Shown here: in pieces, positions 35,982 through 44,533 of the stretch
How the letters are laid out: every line of letters begins with the position of its first letter
Numbering within the stretch: position 1 is the stretch's first letter
Source: a beta proteobacterium AAP65
Lineage (GTDB): Bacteria > Pseudomonadota > Gammaproteobacteria > Burkholderiales > Burkholderiaceae_C
Direction: 5' to 3'
Length of the DNA stretch: 64,000 nucleotides
Assembly: GCA_001295865.1 (NCBI GenBank)
Contig: LJHW01000004.1
Span: 1 to 64,000 of the forward strand
Notes under the pieces: model-generated
The model's input: the letters and a program-made list of their open reading frames with translations, nothing else
Told to the model about the DNA's origin: nothing
Database searches by the model: none
Made by a program: the position numbers and the translations under genes

Positions 35982-37133
35982 ATGGAACCCTTCAAGAACC
36001 TGCTCAACCCGGCCCTGGTGGCCGAAGCCGCGGCGCAGTTGAAACGCCACCACCGGCGTTTTGATGCCGCCGCTTTCACGGCCCTGGCCGGCACGGGCCT
36101 GGAGGCGCTGGAGATGAAAGCCCGCGCGCTGCAGATCTGCGCGGCGCTGGAGGCCACACTGCCGGCCGATTTCGACGCGGCCGCCGGGCTGCTCGAAAAG
36201 AGCCTGGCGCCGCCCACCGCGCCCGGCGAGATCTCGGCCGCGCCCGGGCTGCACCAGGGGCTGCGCGGCTGGATCTTGTGGCCGGTGGGCGAGTACATCG
36301 CGCGCCACGGCCAGGCGCAGCCCGAACGTGCTTTGGTCGCGCTGCACGCGCTGACGCAGCGTTTCACGGCCGAGTTCGCCATCCGCCCCTTCATCGCCCG
36401 GCACCCGGCGCTGGCCTTCCAAACGCTGCAACGCTGGGTGGCCGACCCCAACCCGCACGTGCGCCGCCTGGTCAGCGAAGGCAGCCGCCCGCGCCTGCCC
36501 TGGGGCCAGCGCCTGCACAGCCTGGTGGCCGACCCCAGCCCGACGCTGCCGCTGCTCGAAGCGCTGCAAGACGACCCCAGCGACTACGTGCGCCGCAGCG
36601 TGGCCAACCACCTCAACGACATCGCCAAAGACCACCCCGCGCTCGTTGCCGCCTGGCTGCACCAGCACCTGCCCGCTGCGCCCGCGCCGCGACGCGCGCT
36701 GCTGCGCCACGCCAGCCGCACGCTGGTGAAACAAGGCCACGCGCCCACGTTGCAGGCCTGGGGCCTGGGCCTGGGCTACAGCGGCAGCGCCACGCTGCGC
36801 GTGAGCCCGGCGCGGGTGGTGGTGGGCGAGAGTGTCGAGCTCGAACTCCAGCTGCAAGCCAGCATGGCAGCCAGCGCCGCGCAAGCCCTGGTCATCGACT
36901 ACGCCGTGCACCACGTCAAGGCCGACGGCAGCCTCAGCCCCAAGGTCTTCAAGGGCTGGCAGCTCACGCTGGCGCCGGGCGAAGCCGTCACGCTGCGCAA
37001 GCGGCATTCGATGAAACCCGTCACCACGCGCCGCTACCACGCCGGCCGCCACGGGCTGACGGTGCAGGTCAACGGGCAGACCGTGGCCGAAGGGCACTTC
37101 ACGCTGCGCCTGGCCGGCACGGCTGAAAAGTGA
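35982..37133 (+). CDS. DNA alkylation repair protein, AlkD-like with extra C-terminal domain
   Basis: A 383-residue protein. Residues 1-235 form the all-helical HEAT-like AlkD fold, with FAIRPFIARHPALAF, VADPNPHVRRLVSEGSRPRLPW and DDPSDYVRRSVANHLNDIAKD, which are classic for the family that excises 3-methyl- and 7-methylpurines. Residues from about 265 onward look like a beta-sandwich (LRVSPARVVVGESVELELQLQ... and the closing TRRYHAGRHGLTVQVNGQ), not part of AlkD itself. The start lies 2 bp after the P450 stop codon, so the two are probably co-transcribed. The extra domain occurs in related proteins, but its role is unknown to me. Confidence 0.83.
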   Translation: MEPFKNLLNPALVAEAAAQLKRHHRRFDAAAFTALAGTGLEALEMKARALQICAALEATLPADFDAAAGLLEKSLAPPTAPGEISAAPGLHQGLRGWILWPVGEYIARHGQAQPERALVALHALTQRFTAEFAIRPFIARHPALAFQTLQRWVADPNPHVRRLVSEGSRPRLPWGQRLHSLVADPSPTLPLLEALQDDPSDYVRRSVANHLNDIAKDHPALVAAWLHQHLPAAPAPRRALLRHASRTLVKQGHAPTLQAWGLGLGYSGSATLRVSPARVVVGESVELELQLQASMAASAAQALVIDYAVHHVKADGSLSPKVFKGWQLTLAPGEAVTLRKRHSMKPVTTRRYHAGRHGLTVQVNGQTVAEGHFTLRLAGTAEK

Positions 37134-37149
37134 CATTTTCACGTGACAC

Positions 37150-37178
37150 TTGAAGTGTCCACTTTGCGTGACATACTG
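37150..37178 (+). promoter_or_regulatory. promoter with CrtJ/PpsR-type operator ahead of DUF3422-bchIDO
   Basis: TGT at 37156-37158 and ACA at 37171-37173 are separated by exactly 12 nt, the CrtJ/PpsR operator pattern. The site lies between TTGAAG (37150-37155) and CATACT (37172-37177), a possible -35/-10 pair with a 16-bp spacer. A repressor bound here would block the polymerase. This is an inference from the pattern; binding was not tested. Confidence 0.65.
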
Positions 37179-37252
37179 GATGCCTGCCCCGCCCACCTGC
37201 AAACCAGCCCGCCGGCCCTGAAAGCCGACCGGCCCGCACCCGCCCGCCACCG

Positions 37253-38569
37253 ATGTCGATGTTTCCACCGGACCACGCGCTGCGGACCACGCTGGCCGAT
37301 GAGATCCACGCCCGCCCGCCCGAGGCCGTGCAAGCGCCGGCCCGGGCCAGCTATGTGGCCGTGCTGGTCGAGGCCGACCAGCGCGCCCGCGAGTTCAGCC
37401 ACCTCTGCAGCCTCTGCGACAGCCTGGGCGTCGAACCCCCGCTGCCGGGCGCTTCGCACTTCCGCGCCGAGTTCAGCACCGAGCGCGGCACCTTCCGCCT
37501 GAAGTGGGAAAGGCACGGCGAGTTCTCGGGCTACACCGTCATCGTCAACGGCATCAGCGAGCGGCCTTTCGAGGCCGTGGCCGCCGGCCTGCTGCCCGAA
37601 GGCTGGCTGGCCGCCCTGCCCGGCGCCACCGTGGCCGCGGCCCACGCCAAGCTGCTGGCCGCGCCCGATGAAGGCCGCCTGGCCACGCTGCTCGACCAGG
37701 CCTTCGGCAGCCAGACCGTGGCCGGCGCCGAGGTGGCCGACGGCGCCGCCCGTGTCTACACCGATTTCCGCCTGCACGAGGGCTGCACACGTTTTGTGTT
37801 GCTCGACAACCAGCTCACCGCACGCCAGGCCGGCCGCACGCTGCAGCGCCTGTTCGAGGTGGAGGCCTACCGCACGCTGGCCTTGCTGGCCCTGCCCATC
37901 GCGCGGCGCCAGAGCCCGCGCATCGTGCAGATCGAAGCCGCGCTGGCGCAGCTGACCGACGGCATCGCGCGCGGCGAGGGCGACGACGAAGCCTTGCTGC
38001 ACGAGCTCACGCGCCTGGCCGCCGAGGTGGAAAGCGGCCTGGCGGCCAGCCAGTTCCGCTTCGGCGCCTGCCGCGCTTACGAAGACCTGGTGATGCGCCG
38101 CATCGGCGAGCTGCGTGAAAAGCGCCTGCCCGGCGTGCCCACCATCGAGGAGTTCATGGCGCGGCGTTTCCGCCCGGCCGTGGCCACCTGCGCCACGGTC
38201 TCGCAGCGCCTGCACGATCTGTCAGAACGGGTGGCCCAGGCCAGCGCGCTGCTGAGCACCCGCGTGGACATCACCCGCGAACGCCAGAACCAGGCGCTGC
38301 TGGCCAGCATGGACCGCCGCGCCAAGCTGCAGCTGCGGCTGCAGCAGACGGTGGAAGGCCTCTCGGTGGCCGCCATCTGCTACTACGTGGCAGGTTTGGT
38401 CGGCTACGGCGCCAAGGCGCTGAAAGCCGGCGGCCTGCCGGTGAACGCCGACCTGCTGACCGGCCTGAGCATCCCGCTCGTGGCCGTGGCCGTGGTGCTG
38501 GCCGTGCGCCGCGCCCGCCAGCGTGTGAAATCGGGCGAGGCCGGCGAAGCCAGCGAGCGCGCGCATTGA
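37253..38569 (+). CDS. DUF3422 family membrane protein
   Basis: A 438-residue protein of the uncharacterised DUF3422 family. The opening HALRTTLADEIHARPPEAV is the family mark. The body is soluble to about residue 365. Two hydrophobic segments near the C-terminus (LSVAAICYYVAGLVGYGAKAL and LSIPLVAVAVVLAVRRAR) anchor it to the membrane, as in other members. The function is not known. It lies directly behind the CrtJ/PpsR-type promoter and 67 bp before bchI, so it is probably transcribed with the magnesium chelatase genes. Whether it assists pigment synthesis or is merely co-transcribed cannot be decided here. Confidence 0.85.
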   Translation: MSMFPPDHALRTTLADEIHARPPEAVQAPARASYVAVLVEADQRAREFSHLCSLCDSLGVEPPLPGASHFRAEFSTERGTFRLKWERHGEFSGYTVIVNGISERPFEAVAAGLLPEGWLAALPGATVAAAHAKLLAAPDEGRLATLLDQAFGSQTVAGAEVADGAARVYTDFRLHEGCTRFVLLDNQLTARQAGRTLQRLFEVEAYRTLALLALPIARRQSPRIVQIEAALAQLTDGIARGEGDDEALLHELTRLAAEVESGLAASQFRFGACRAYEDLVMRRIGELREKRLPGVPTIEEFMARRFRPAVATCATVSQRLHDLSERVAQASALLSTRVDITRERQNQALLASMDRRAKLQLRLQQTVEGLSVAAICYYVAGLVGYGAKALKAGGLPVNADLLTGLSIPLVAVAVVLAVRRARQRVKSGEAGEASERAH

Positions 38570-38636
38570 AACGCACAGAACCGCATGACAGCGCGCCGCC
38601 CCGGCCGGGCCCGCGCCGCAGCTTGAAGTGGATGGC

Positions 38637-39665
38637 ATGAGCACAGCGTATTTCCCCTTTTCAGCCATCGTCGGCCAAGACGAGATGAAGCTCGCCATCC
38701 TGTGCGCCGCGGTCGACGCGCGCATCGGCGGTGTGCTGGTCTTCGGCGACCGCGGCACCGGCAAAAGCACCGCGGTACGCGCATTGGCCGCGCTGCTGCC
38801 CAAGATGAAGGCCGTGGTGGGCTGCCGCTACGGCTGCGACCCCGCCGACAAAAGCGCCAGCTGCGAACAGTGCGCCGTGCTGAAAGCCGGCGGCAAACCC
38901 AAGACCCACCTGATCCCGGTGCCCGTGGTCGACCTGCCGCTGGGCGCGACCGAAGACCGTGTCGTCGGCGCGCTCGATCTGGAGAAGGCCCTCACCGCCG
39001 GCGTCAAGGCCTTCGAGCCCGGGCTGCTGGCGCGTGCGCACCGCGGTTTTCTCTACATCGACGAAGTCAACCTGCTCGAAGACCACCTCGTCGACCTGCT
39101 GATCGACGTGGCCGCTTCGGGCGAAAACGTGGTGGAACGTGAAGGCCTGAGCGTGCGCCACCCCGCGCGTTTTGTGCTGGTGGGCAGCGGCAACCCCGAA
39201 GAAGGTGAACTGCGCCCACAGCTGCTCGACCGTTTCGGCCTGGCGGTGGAAGTGCGCACGCCGCAAGACATCGCTTCGCGCGTGGAGGTGGTGCGCCGGC
39301 GTGACGACTTCGAACGCGGCGCTGAAGGTTTTGCAGCACGCTGGCAGAAGGAAGACGACAAGGTGCGTGCGCGCATCGTCGCCGCGCGCAAGCGCCTGCC
39401 CGAGGTGCAGGTGCCCGATGCCGCGCTGGAACGTGCCGCGCAGCTGTGCATGGCCCTGGGCACCGATGGCCTGCGCGGCGAGCTCACCGTCATCCGCGCC
39501 GCACGTGCGCTCGCCGCGCTGGACGGCGCCGAGGCCGTGGGCGACAGCCAGATCCGCCGCATCGCCCAGCCCGCGCTGCGCCACCGCCTGCGCCGCGACC
39601 CGCTGGACGACACCGATGCCAGCGTGCGCGTGGAACGCGTCTGCGCCGAGGTGTTTGGCGCTTGA
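38637..39665 (+). CDS. bchI: magnesium chelatase ATPase subunit I
   Basis: An AAA+ ATPase that, with BchD and BchH, inserts Mg2+ into protoporphyrin IX, the first committed step of bacteriochlorophyll synthesis. It has 342 residues. Walker A GDRGTGKS is at 37-44, Walker B with FLYIDEVNLL near 138-147, and the arginine-finger region RPQLLDRFGL near 190. MSTAYFPFSAIVGQDEMK is the typical BchI opening, so the ATG at 38637 is preferred to a GTG 9 bp upstream. The stop codon overlaps the probable TTG start of bchD. bchH is not in the window. Confidence 0.95.
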   Translation: MSTAYFPFSAIVGQDEMKLAILCAAVDARIGGVLVFGDRGTGKSTAVRALAALLPKMKAVVGCRYGCDPADKSASCEQCAVLKAGGKPKTHLIPVPVVDLPLGATEDRVVGALDLEKALTAGVKAFEPGLLARAHRGFLYIDEVNLLEDHLVDLLIDVAASGENVVEREGLSVRHPARFVLVGSGNPEEGELRPQLLDRFGLAVEVRTPQDIASRVEVVRRRDDFERGAEGFAARWQKEDDKVRARIVAARKRLPEVQVPDAALERAAQLCMALGTDGLRGELTVIRAARALAALDGAEAVGDSQIRRIAQPALRHRLRRDPLDDTDASVRVERVCAEVFGA

Positions 39666-41485
39666 ACACGCCGGCTGCGCCTGCAGCCCCGAGCGACGCT
39701 GCGCCGCCGCCCGGCGCCGCCGCCTGGCTCAACGCCGCCGATGCGCTGGCGCTCTTCGCGGTAGACCCCCACGGCCTGGGCGGCCTGCACCTGCGTGCGG
39801 GCGCCGGCGGTGTGCGCGACCGCTGGCTCGCCGACCTGAAAGCCCTGCTGCCCGCTGACGAGCCGCTGCGCCGCCTGCCCGGCCACATCGCCGACGAACG
39901 CCTGCTCGGCGGCCTGGACCTGCCCGCCACGCTGGCCAGCAGCAAACCCGTGGCGCAGCGCGGCCTGCTGGCCGAGGCCCACGGCGGCGTGGTGCTGGTT
40001 CCCATGGCCGAACGCCTGAGCAGCGGCCACGCCGCGCGGCTGGCCGCGGTGCTGGACAGCGCCGAGATCGGCTTTGAACGCGACGGCCTCAGCCAGCGCT
40101 GGGCCGCGCGCCTGGGCGTGGTGGCGATGGACGAAGGCGGCCCTGACGACGACGCGCTGCCGCCCGCGCTGCGCGACCGCCTGGCCTTGCACGCCGACCT
40201 GCGCGAATGCAGCCTGCGCGACCTCGCAGCGCCCCGCACCAGCGCCGCGCAGGTGCGCGCCGCACGTGCGCTGCTGCCGCGGGTGCAGCTGCCCGATCGG
40301 CTGCTGCAGGCCTTGTGCGGCACCGCGCTGCAGCTGGGCGTGAACGCGCTGCGCGCCAGCCAGCACGCCGTGCGCGCCACGCGTGCGGCGGCGGCGCTGG
40401 CCGGCCGCGAAACGGCGATCGAAGACGACGCGATGCAGGCCGCCCGCCTGGTGCTGGCACCGTTGGCCACGCGGCTGCCATCCGTGCCTGAAGTGCCTGA
40501 AGACGAGCCCGAAACACCACCCCAGCCGCCCGAGAACACCGCGCCTGAAGAGCCGCCCGAGCCGCCCACCGAAGCCCCTACCGACGCGCAGCCCGAGCCG
40601 CAGGCCCTGGAAGACCGCATCGTCGAAGCCGCCGTCGCCTGCCTGCCCGCCGGCCTGCTGGCCGCGCTGCAAAGCCAGCAGGCCGCCAGCCAGGCCGGGC
40701 GTGTCGGCAAGCTCGGCGCCTCGCCCCGCGGCGGCCGGCCCGTGGGCACACGCGCCGGCACGCCGCGCGGTGGCGCGCGGCTGAATCTCGTCGAAACCCT
40801 GCGCGCTGCCGCGCCCTGGCAGGCCTTGCGCCGCCGTGCTGCTGCGGCCCAGGGCCGCCACCAGCCCATCCACGTGCAGGCCGACGACCTGCGCATCAGC
40901 CGCCTGCAGCAGCGCGCGGCCACGGCCACGCTCTTCGTGCTCGACGCTTCCGGCTCCTCGGCCCTGCACCGCCTGGGCGAGGCCAAGGGCGCCATCCAGC
41001 TGCTGCTGGCCGATTGTTACGTGCGCCGCGACGAGGTGGGCGTCATCGCCTTCCGCGGCCGCAAGGCCGAGCTGCTGCTGCCGCCCACCCGTTCGCTGGT
41101 GCGCGCCAAACGCTGCCTGGCCGCACTGCCAGGCGGTGGCGGCACCCCGCTGGCGCTGGGCCTGGAAGCGGCGCTGCGCCTGGCCGCCGTGGTGCAGCGC
41201 GGCGGTGCCACGCCGGTGGTGGTGCTGCTCACCGACGGCCGCGCGAACGTCGCGCGCAGCGGCGAAAACGGCCGCGCCCAAGCCGAGGCCGATGCGCTGC
41301 AGATGGCGCGCCAGTTCCGCGCCGCGCGGCTCACGTCGCTGGTGGTGGACACCTCGCCCCAGCCGGCCCTGGCCGCGCAGCGCCTGGCCGCCGAGATGGG
41401 CGGCAGCTACCGCACGCTGCCACACGCCGGCGCTGCGGCGCTGTCGTCAGCGGTGCAGGCCCTGCCGCGCCAGCGGCCGGGCTGA
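39662..41485 (+). CDS. bchD: magnesium chelatase subunit D
   Basis: Platform subunit of Mg-chelatase. It has 607 residues counted from TTG at 39662, which overlaps the bchI stop (TTGA); there is no ATG or GTG closer in frame, so the start is inferred. An AAA+-like N-terminal half without a functional Walker A comes first. An acidic, proline-rich linker (EPETPPQPPE and similar) lies near residues 273-320. A C-terminal von Willebrand A domain follows with MIDAS motif DASGSSALHR near 427 and the later LLTDGRANV. This architecture is diagnostic of BchD. It sits between bchI and bchO as in many purple bacteria. Confidence 0.93.
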   Translation: MNTPAAPAAPSDAAPPPGAAAWLNAADALALFAVDPHGLGGLHLRAGAGGVRDRWLADLKALLPADEPLRRLPGHIADERLLGGLDLPATLASSKPVAQRGLLAEAHGGVVLVPMAERLSSGHAARLAAVLDSAEIGFERDGLSQRWAARLGVVAMDEGGPDDDALPPALRDRLALHADLRECSLRDLAAPRTSAAQVRAARALLPRVQLPDRLLQALCGTALQLGVNALRASQHAVRATRAAAALAGRETAIEDDAMQAARLVLAPLATRLPSVPEVPEDEPETPPQPPENTAPEEPPEPPTEAPTDAQPEPQALEDRIVEAAVACLPAGLLAALQSQQAASQAGRVGKLGASPRGGRPVGTRAGTPRGGARLNLVETLRAAAPWQALRRRAAAAQGRHQPIHVQADDLRISRLQQRAATATLFVLDASGSSALHRLGEAKGAIQLLLADCYVRRDEVGVIAFRGRKAELLLPPTRSLVRAKRCLAALPGGGGTPLALGLEAALRLAAVVQRGGATPVVVLLTDGRANVARSGENGRAQAEADALQMARQFRAARLTSLVVDTSPQPALAAQRLAAEMGGSYRTLPHAGAAALSSAVQALPRQRPG

Positions 41486-41514
41486 AACCCCGCCCCGCCA
41501 CCGAGACCCCCACC

Positions 41515-42477
41515 ATGCCCGGCGCGCTGCTCTGGGGCGAAGACGGGGCGCACTGGCCGCACCGCACGCACAGCCACTTCCTGCAGCTCAGCGGCCAGCG
41601 CTGGCACGTGCAGCGCTGGGCGCCGCCACGGCCCGGCGCCCCCACCTGGCTGCTGCTGCATGGCACCGGCGCTTCCACCCACTCTTGGCGCGGCCTGGCG
41701 CCGCTCTTGGCCGCACACGTGGGCCTGGTGGCGCCCGACCTGCCCGGCCACGGCTTCAGCGGCCCGGCGCCCATCGGCCGCGCGGGGCTGGAAGGCATGG
41801 CCCAGGCCGTGCGCATGCTGCTGCGTGAGCTGCAACTGGCACCCGCGGCCAGCGTGGGCCATTCGGCCGGTGCGGCCATCGCCGTGCGCCTGCGGCTGCG
41901 CGACGACGACAACGACGCCCGGGCCGCCACAACCCCGCACACCGCTGGCACGGCCGAGGCCCGGCACCTCCTCTTCGGCCTGAACGCCGCGCTGCTGCCC
42001 TTGCGCGGCCTGGCCGGCACGCTGTTTTCGCCGGCGGCCAAGCTGCTGGCGCTGAACCCGCTGGCGCCGCACTTCTTCAGCTGGCACGCCACCCAAGGGC
42101 GCATGCTCGCGCGCCTGCTCGGCAGCACCGGCAGCCAGCTCGACGCCGACGGCATGGCGCTGTACCGCCGCCTCATCGAAAGCCCGGCCCATGTGGCCGG
42201 CGCGCTGGCGATGATGGCGCAGTGGGACCTGCCCGCGCTGGCGCGCGACCTGCCCGGCCTGCGCACGCCGCTGCACCTGGTGGTGGGCGAGGCCGATGGC
42301 ACCATCCCGCCGGCCGACGCGCCGCGTGTGCAGGCCCTGCTGCCAACGGCCCAGGTGCACCGCCTGCCGGGCCTGGGCCACCTCGCGCACGAAGAAGCCC
42401 CCGCCCGCGTGGCCGCGCTGCTGCTGCGCCTGGCCGGTTTGCAGGCGCCGCCAGCCGCGTCAGAACACACGCAATGA
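41515..42477 (+). CDS. bchO: magnesium chelatase accessory protein BchO (alpha/beta hydrolase)
   Basis: A 320-residue alpha/beta hydrolase-fold protein found with bchID in purple bacteria and thought to assist magnesium chelation. It has the oxyanion-hole segment LLLHGTGASTHSW near 44-56, the nucleophile elbow VGHSAGAAIAV near 118-128, the acid in VVGEADGTIPP, and the catalytic His in LPGLGHLAHEE near the C-terminus. An extra charged insertion (RDDDNDAR) lies just after the nucleophile elbow. The start ATG at 41515 is 29 bp after bchD. A biochemical role has not been settled for the family. Confidence 0.88.
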   Translation: MPGALLWGEDGAHWPHRTHSHFLQLSGQRWHVQRWAPPRPGAPTWLLLHGTGASTHSWRGLAPLLAAHVGLVAPDLPGHGFSGPAPIGRAGLEGMAQAVRMLLRELQLAPAASVGHSAGAAIAVRLRLRDDDNDARAATTPHTAGTAEARHLLFGLNAALLPLRGLAGTLFSPAAKLLALNPLAPHFFSWHATQGRMLARLLGSTGSQLDADGMALYRRLIESPAHVAGALAMMAQWDLPALARDLPGLRTPLHLVVGEADGTIPPADAPRVQALLPTAQVHRLPGLGHLAHEEAPARVAALLLRLAGLQAPPAASEHTQ

Positions 42478-42618
42478 GGGCCCTGGTGCACGGCCCGTTG
42501 TAACTTCAACGATCACTGCCAACCGGCGCGGTCACAAACCGCTACAGTGGTTCAGCACCCCGCGCGGGGCCGCGCGTCACAAGCACCCGGCCGCCGCAAG
42601 CTGCCGCCCAAGCCTGCC

Positions 42619-44514
42619 ATGTCTGCACCGAGCCCCGACGCCCCCCAACGCCGCCAGCGCGAAAGCACGCTGGGCGCAGCGCTGCCGCCGCTGTCACCCG
42701 CAGAGCGCGGCGTGTTGAGCAGCGAGACCCCGCCCGCGTCGGCCGAGCGCATCGTGTTCCTGCCGGCCGAAAAAAGGCCGGCGCCGCGCATGCCGGCCGA
42801 CCCCGAACGCGCGGCCGCCTACCAGCGCCACTGCGCCGACATCGTCGAATCGTCGGACGACGCCATCATCAGCAAGACGCTCGACGGCATCGTCGAGAGC
42901 TGGAACCCGGCCGCCGAGCGCCTGTTCGGCTACACCGCGGCCGAGATGATCGGCCAGCCGATGAGCTGCCTGTTCCCGCCCGAGCGCGCGGCTGAAGAGG
43001 CCTACATCCTCGAGCACCTGCGCCGGGGCGAACGTGTGCTGCACTTCGAGACCGTGCGGCGCAGCAAGGCGGGGCGCCAGATCAACGTCTCGGTGAGTCT
43101 TTCGCCCATCTTCGACAACAGCGGCCGCATCGTCGGCGCTTCGAAAATCGCGCGCGACATCACCGAACGTTTCCGCAGCCAGCACGTGATGTGGCTGCAG
43201 TCGAACTACGACAGCCTCACCGGCATGCCGCGGCGCGCGCTGTTCGAAGAGCGGCTGGACAAGACCATCGCCGAGGCCCCGAACGAAGCCGCGCGGGTGG
43301 CGGTGCTCTACATCGACCTCGACCACTTCAAGCAGGTCAACGACGCCCTGGGCCGCAGTGCCGGCGACCAGGTCATCGCCGCGGCCGCCGGCCGCATCCG
43401 CGACGGCCTGCGCGGCAGCGACAGCGTGGCACGCCTGGGCGGCGACGAGTTCGTGGTGCTGCTCTCGCCGGCGGCCGGGGCCGACGAGATCGAGCGTGTG
43501 GCCAAACGGGTGATGGAGCAGCTGCGCGAGCCCTTCCAGATCGGCGACGAGACGGTGTACGTCTCGTGCAGCATCGGCAGTTCGATGTACCCGCAGCACG
43601 GCCGCACGGCCGAAGAGCTGCTGCGCCACGCCGACCTGGCGATGTTCGATGCCAAGACCGCGGGCCGCAACCGGCTGCGTTTTTTCGCGCAGCCGCTGGA
43701 GGTGTCGGCGCAAGAGCAGCTCAAGCTCGGCGCCGCACTGCGCGTGGCCGTGGCCCAGCACCAACTGGCCCTGGTGTACCAGCCGGTGGTCTGCCTGCGC
43801 ACGGGCGAAGTGCACAAGTGCGAGGCTCTGATCCGCTGGCACCACCCCGAACGCGGCCTGGTGAGCCCGGCGCAGTTCATCCCGCTGGCCGAGAGCACGG
43901 GCGCTATCCACGACATCGGCGACTGGGTCTTCCAGGAGGTCACGCGGCAGCTGCAGCTGTGGCAGGCGCGTTTCGGGCCCGATTTCCAGGTCAGCCTGAA
44001 CGTCTCGCCGCTGCAGCTGGCGCCCGGCGCGCAAGACGTGGGCGACTGGGTGCGCGCCCTGCACACGGCCGGCGTGGCCGGCAACAGCATGGTGGTGGAG
44101 ATCACCGAGAGCCTGATGGTGCAGCCCGAGGCCGGCATTGCGGCGCGGCTGCACGCGCTGCGCGAGGCCGGCGTGCAGCTGGCCATCGACGACTTCGGCA
44201 CCGGCTACTCGAACCTCAACAACCTCAGCCAGATGGACCTGAGCTACCTGAAGGTGGACCAGAGCTTCACGCGGCGGCTGGGCCAGCCCGGGCGCGACCA
44301 TGCGCTGGTGCAGGCCATCGTGGCGATGGCGCGTTCACTGGGCCTGCAGGTCATCGCCGAAGGGGTGGAAACGCCGGAGCAAGAGGCCGTGCTGCGCGCG
44401 CTGGGCTGCGACTACGGCCAGGGCTACCTCTACGCCCGCCCCATGCCTGCGCCCGAACTCGAGCGCTACATCGCGCGGCAGCGTGCGCTGCCGCTGCACC
44501 CCGGCACCGCCTGA
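42619..44514 (+). CDS. PAS-GGDEF-EAL cyclic-di-GMP signalling protein
   Basis: A 631-residue soluble protein. After a disordered N-terminus, a PAS domain spans about residues 75-195 (DDAIISKTLDGIVESWNPAAERLFGY). The diguanylate cyclase domain has an intact GGDEF near 273-277, preceded by LYIDLDHFKQVND. The EAL phosphodiesterase domain has CEALIRWHHP near 401 and DDFGTGYSNLNNL near 524, so both activities look possible. The ATG at 42619 is preferred; a GTG at 42547 is in frame. PAS could bind haem, flavin or nothing visible. It interrupts the photosynthesis cluster between bchO and hemA and may link c-di-GMP to redox or light state. Confidence 0.93.
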   Translation: MSAPSPDAPQRRQRESTLGAALPPLSPAERGVLSSETPPASAERIVFLPAEKRPAPRMPADPERAAAYQRHCADIVESSDDAIISKTLDGIVESWNPAAERLFGYTAAEMIGQPMSCLFPPERAAEEAYILEHLRRGERVLHFETVRRSKAGRQINVSVSLSPIFDNSGRIVGASKIARDITERFRSQHVMWLQSNYDSLTGMPRRALFEERLDKTIAEAPNEAARVAVLYIDLDHFKQVNDALGRSAGDQVIAAAAGRIRDGLRGSDSVARLGGDEFVVLLSPAAGADEIERVAKRVMEQLREPFQIGDETVYVSCSIGSSMYPQHGRTAEELLRHADLAMFDAKTAGRNRLRFFAQPLEVSAQEQLKLGAALRVAVAQHQLALVYQPVVCLRTGEVHKCEALIRWHHPERGLVSPAQFIPLAESTGAIHDIGDWVFQEVTRQLQLWQARFGPDFQVSLNVSPLQLAPGAQDVGDWVRALHTAGVAGNSMVVEITESLMVQPEAGIAARLHALREAGVQLAIDDFGTGYSNLNNLSQMDLSYLKVDQSFTRRLGQPGRDHALVQAIVAMARSLGLQVIAEGVETPEQEAVLRALGCDYGQGYLYARPMPAPELERYIARQRALPLHPGTA

Positions 44515-44533
44515 GCGCGCCTGTCCGCGAAGT

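Noticed and set aside
42500..42600. TGTAACTTC... before the GGDEF-EAL gene as a fourth CrtJ/PpsR site
   Set aside because: The second half after 12 nt is CAC, not ACA.
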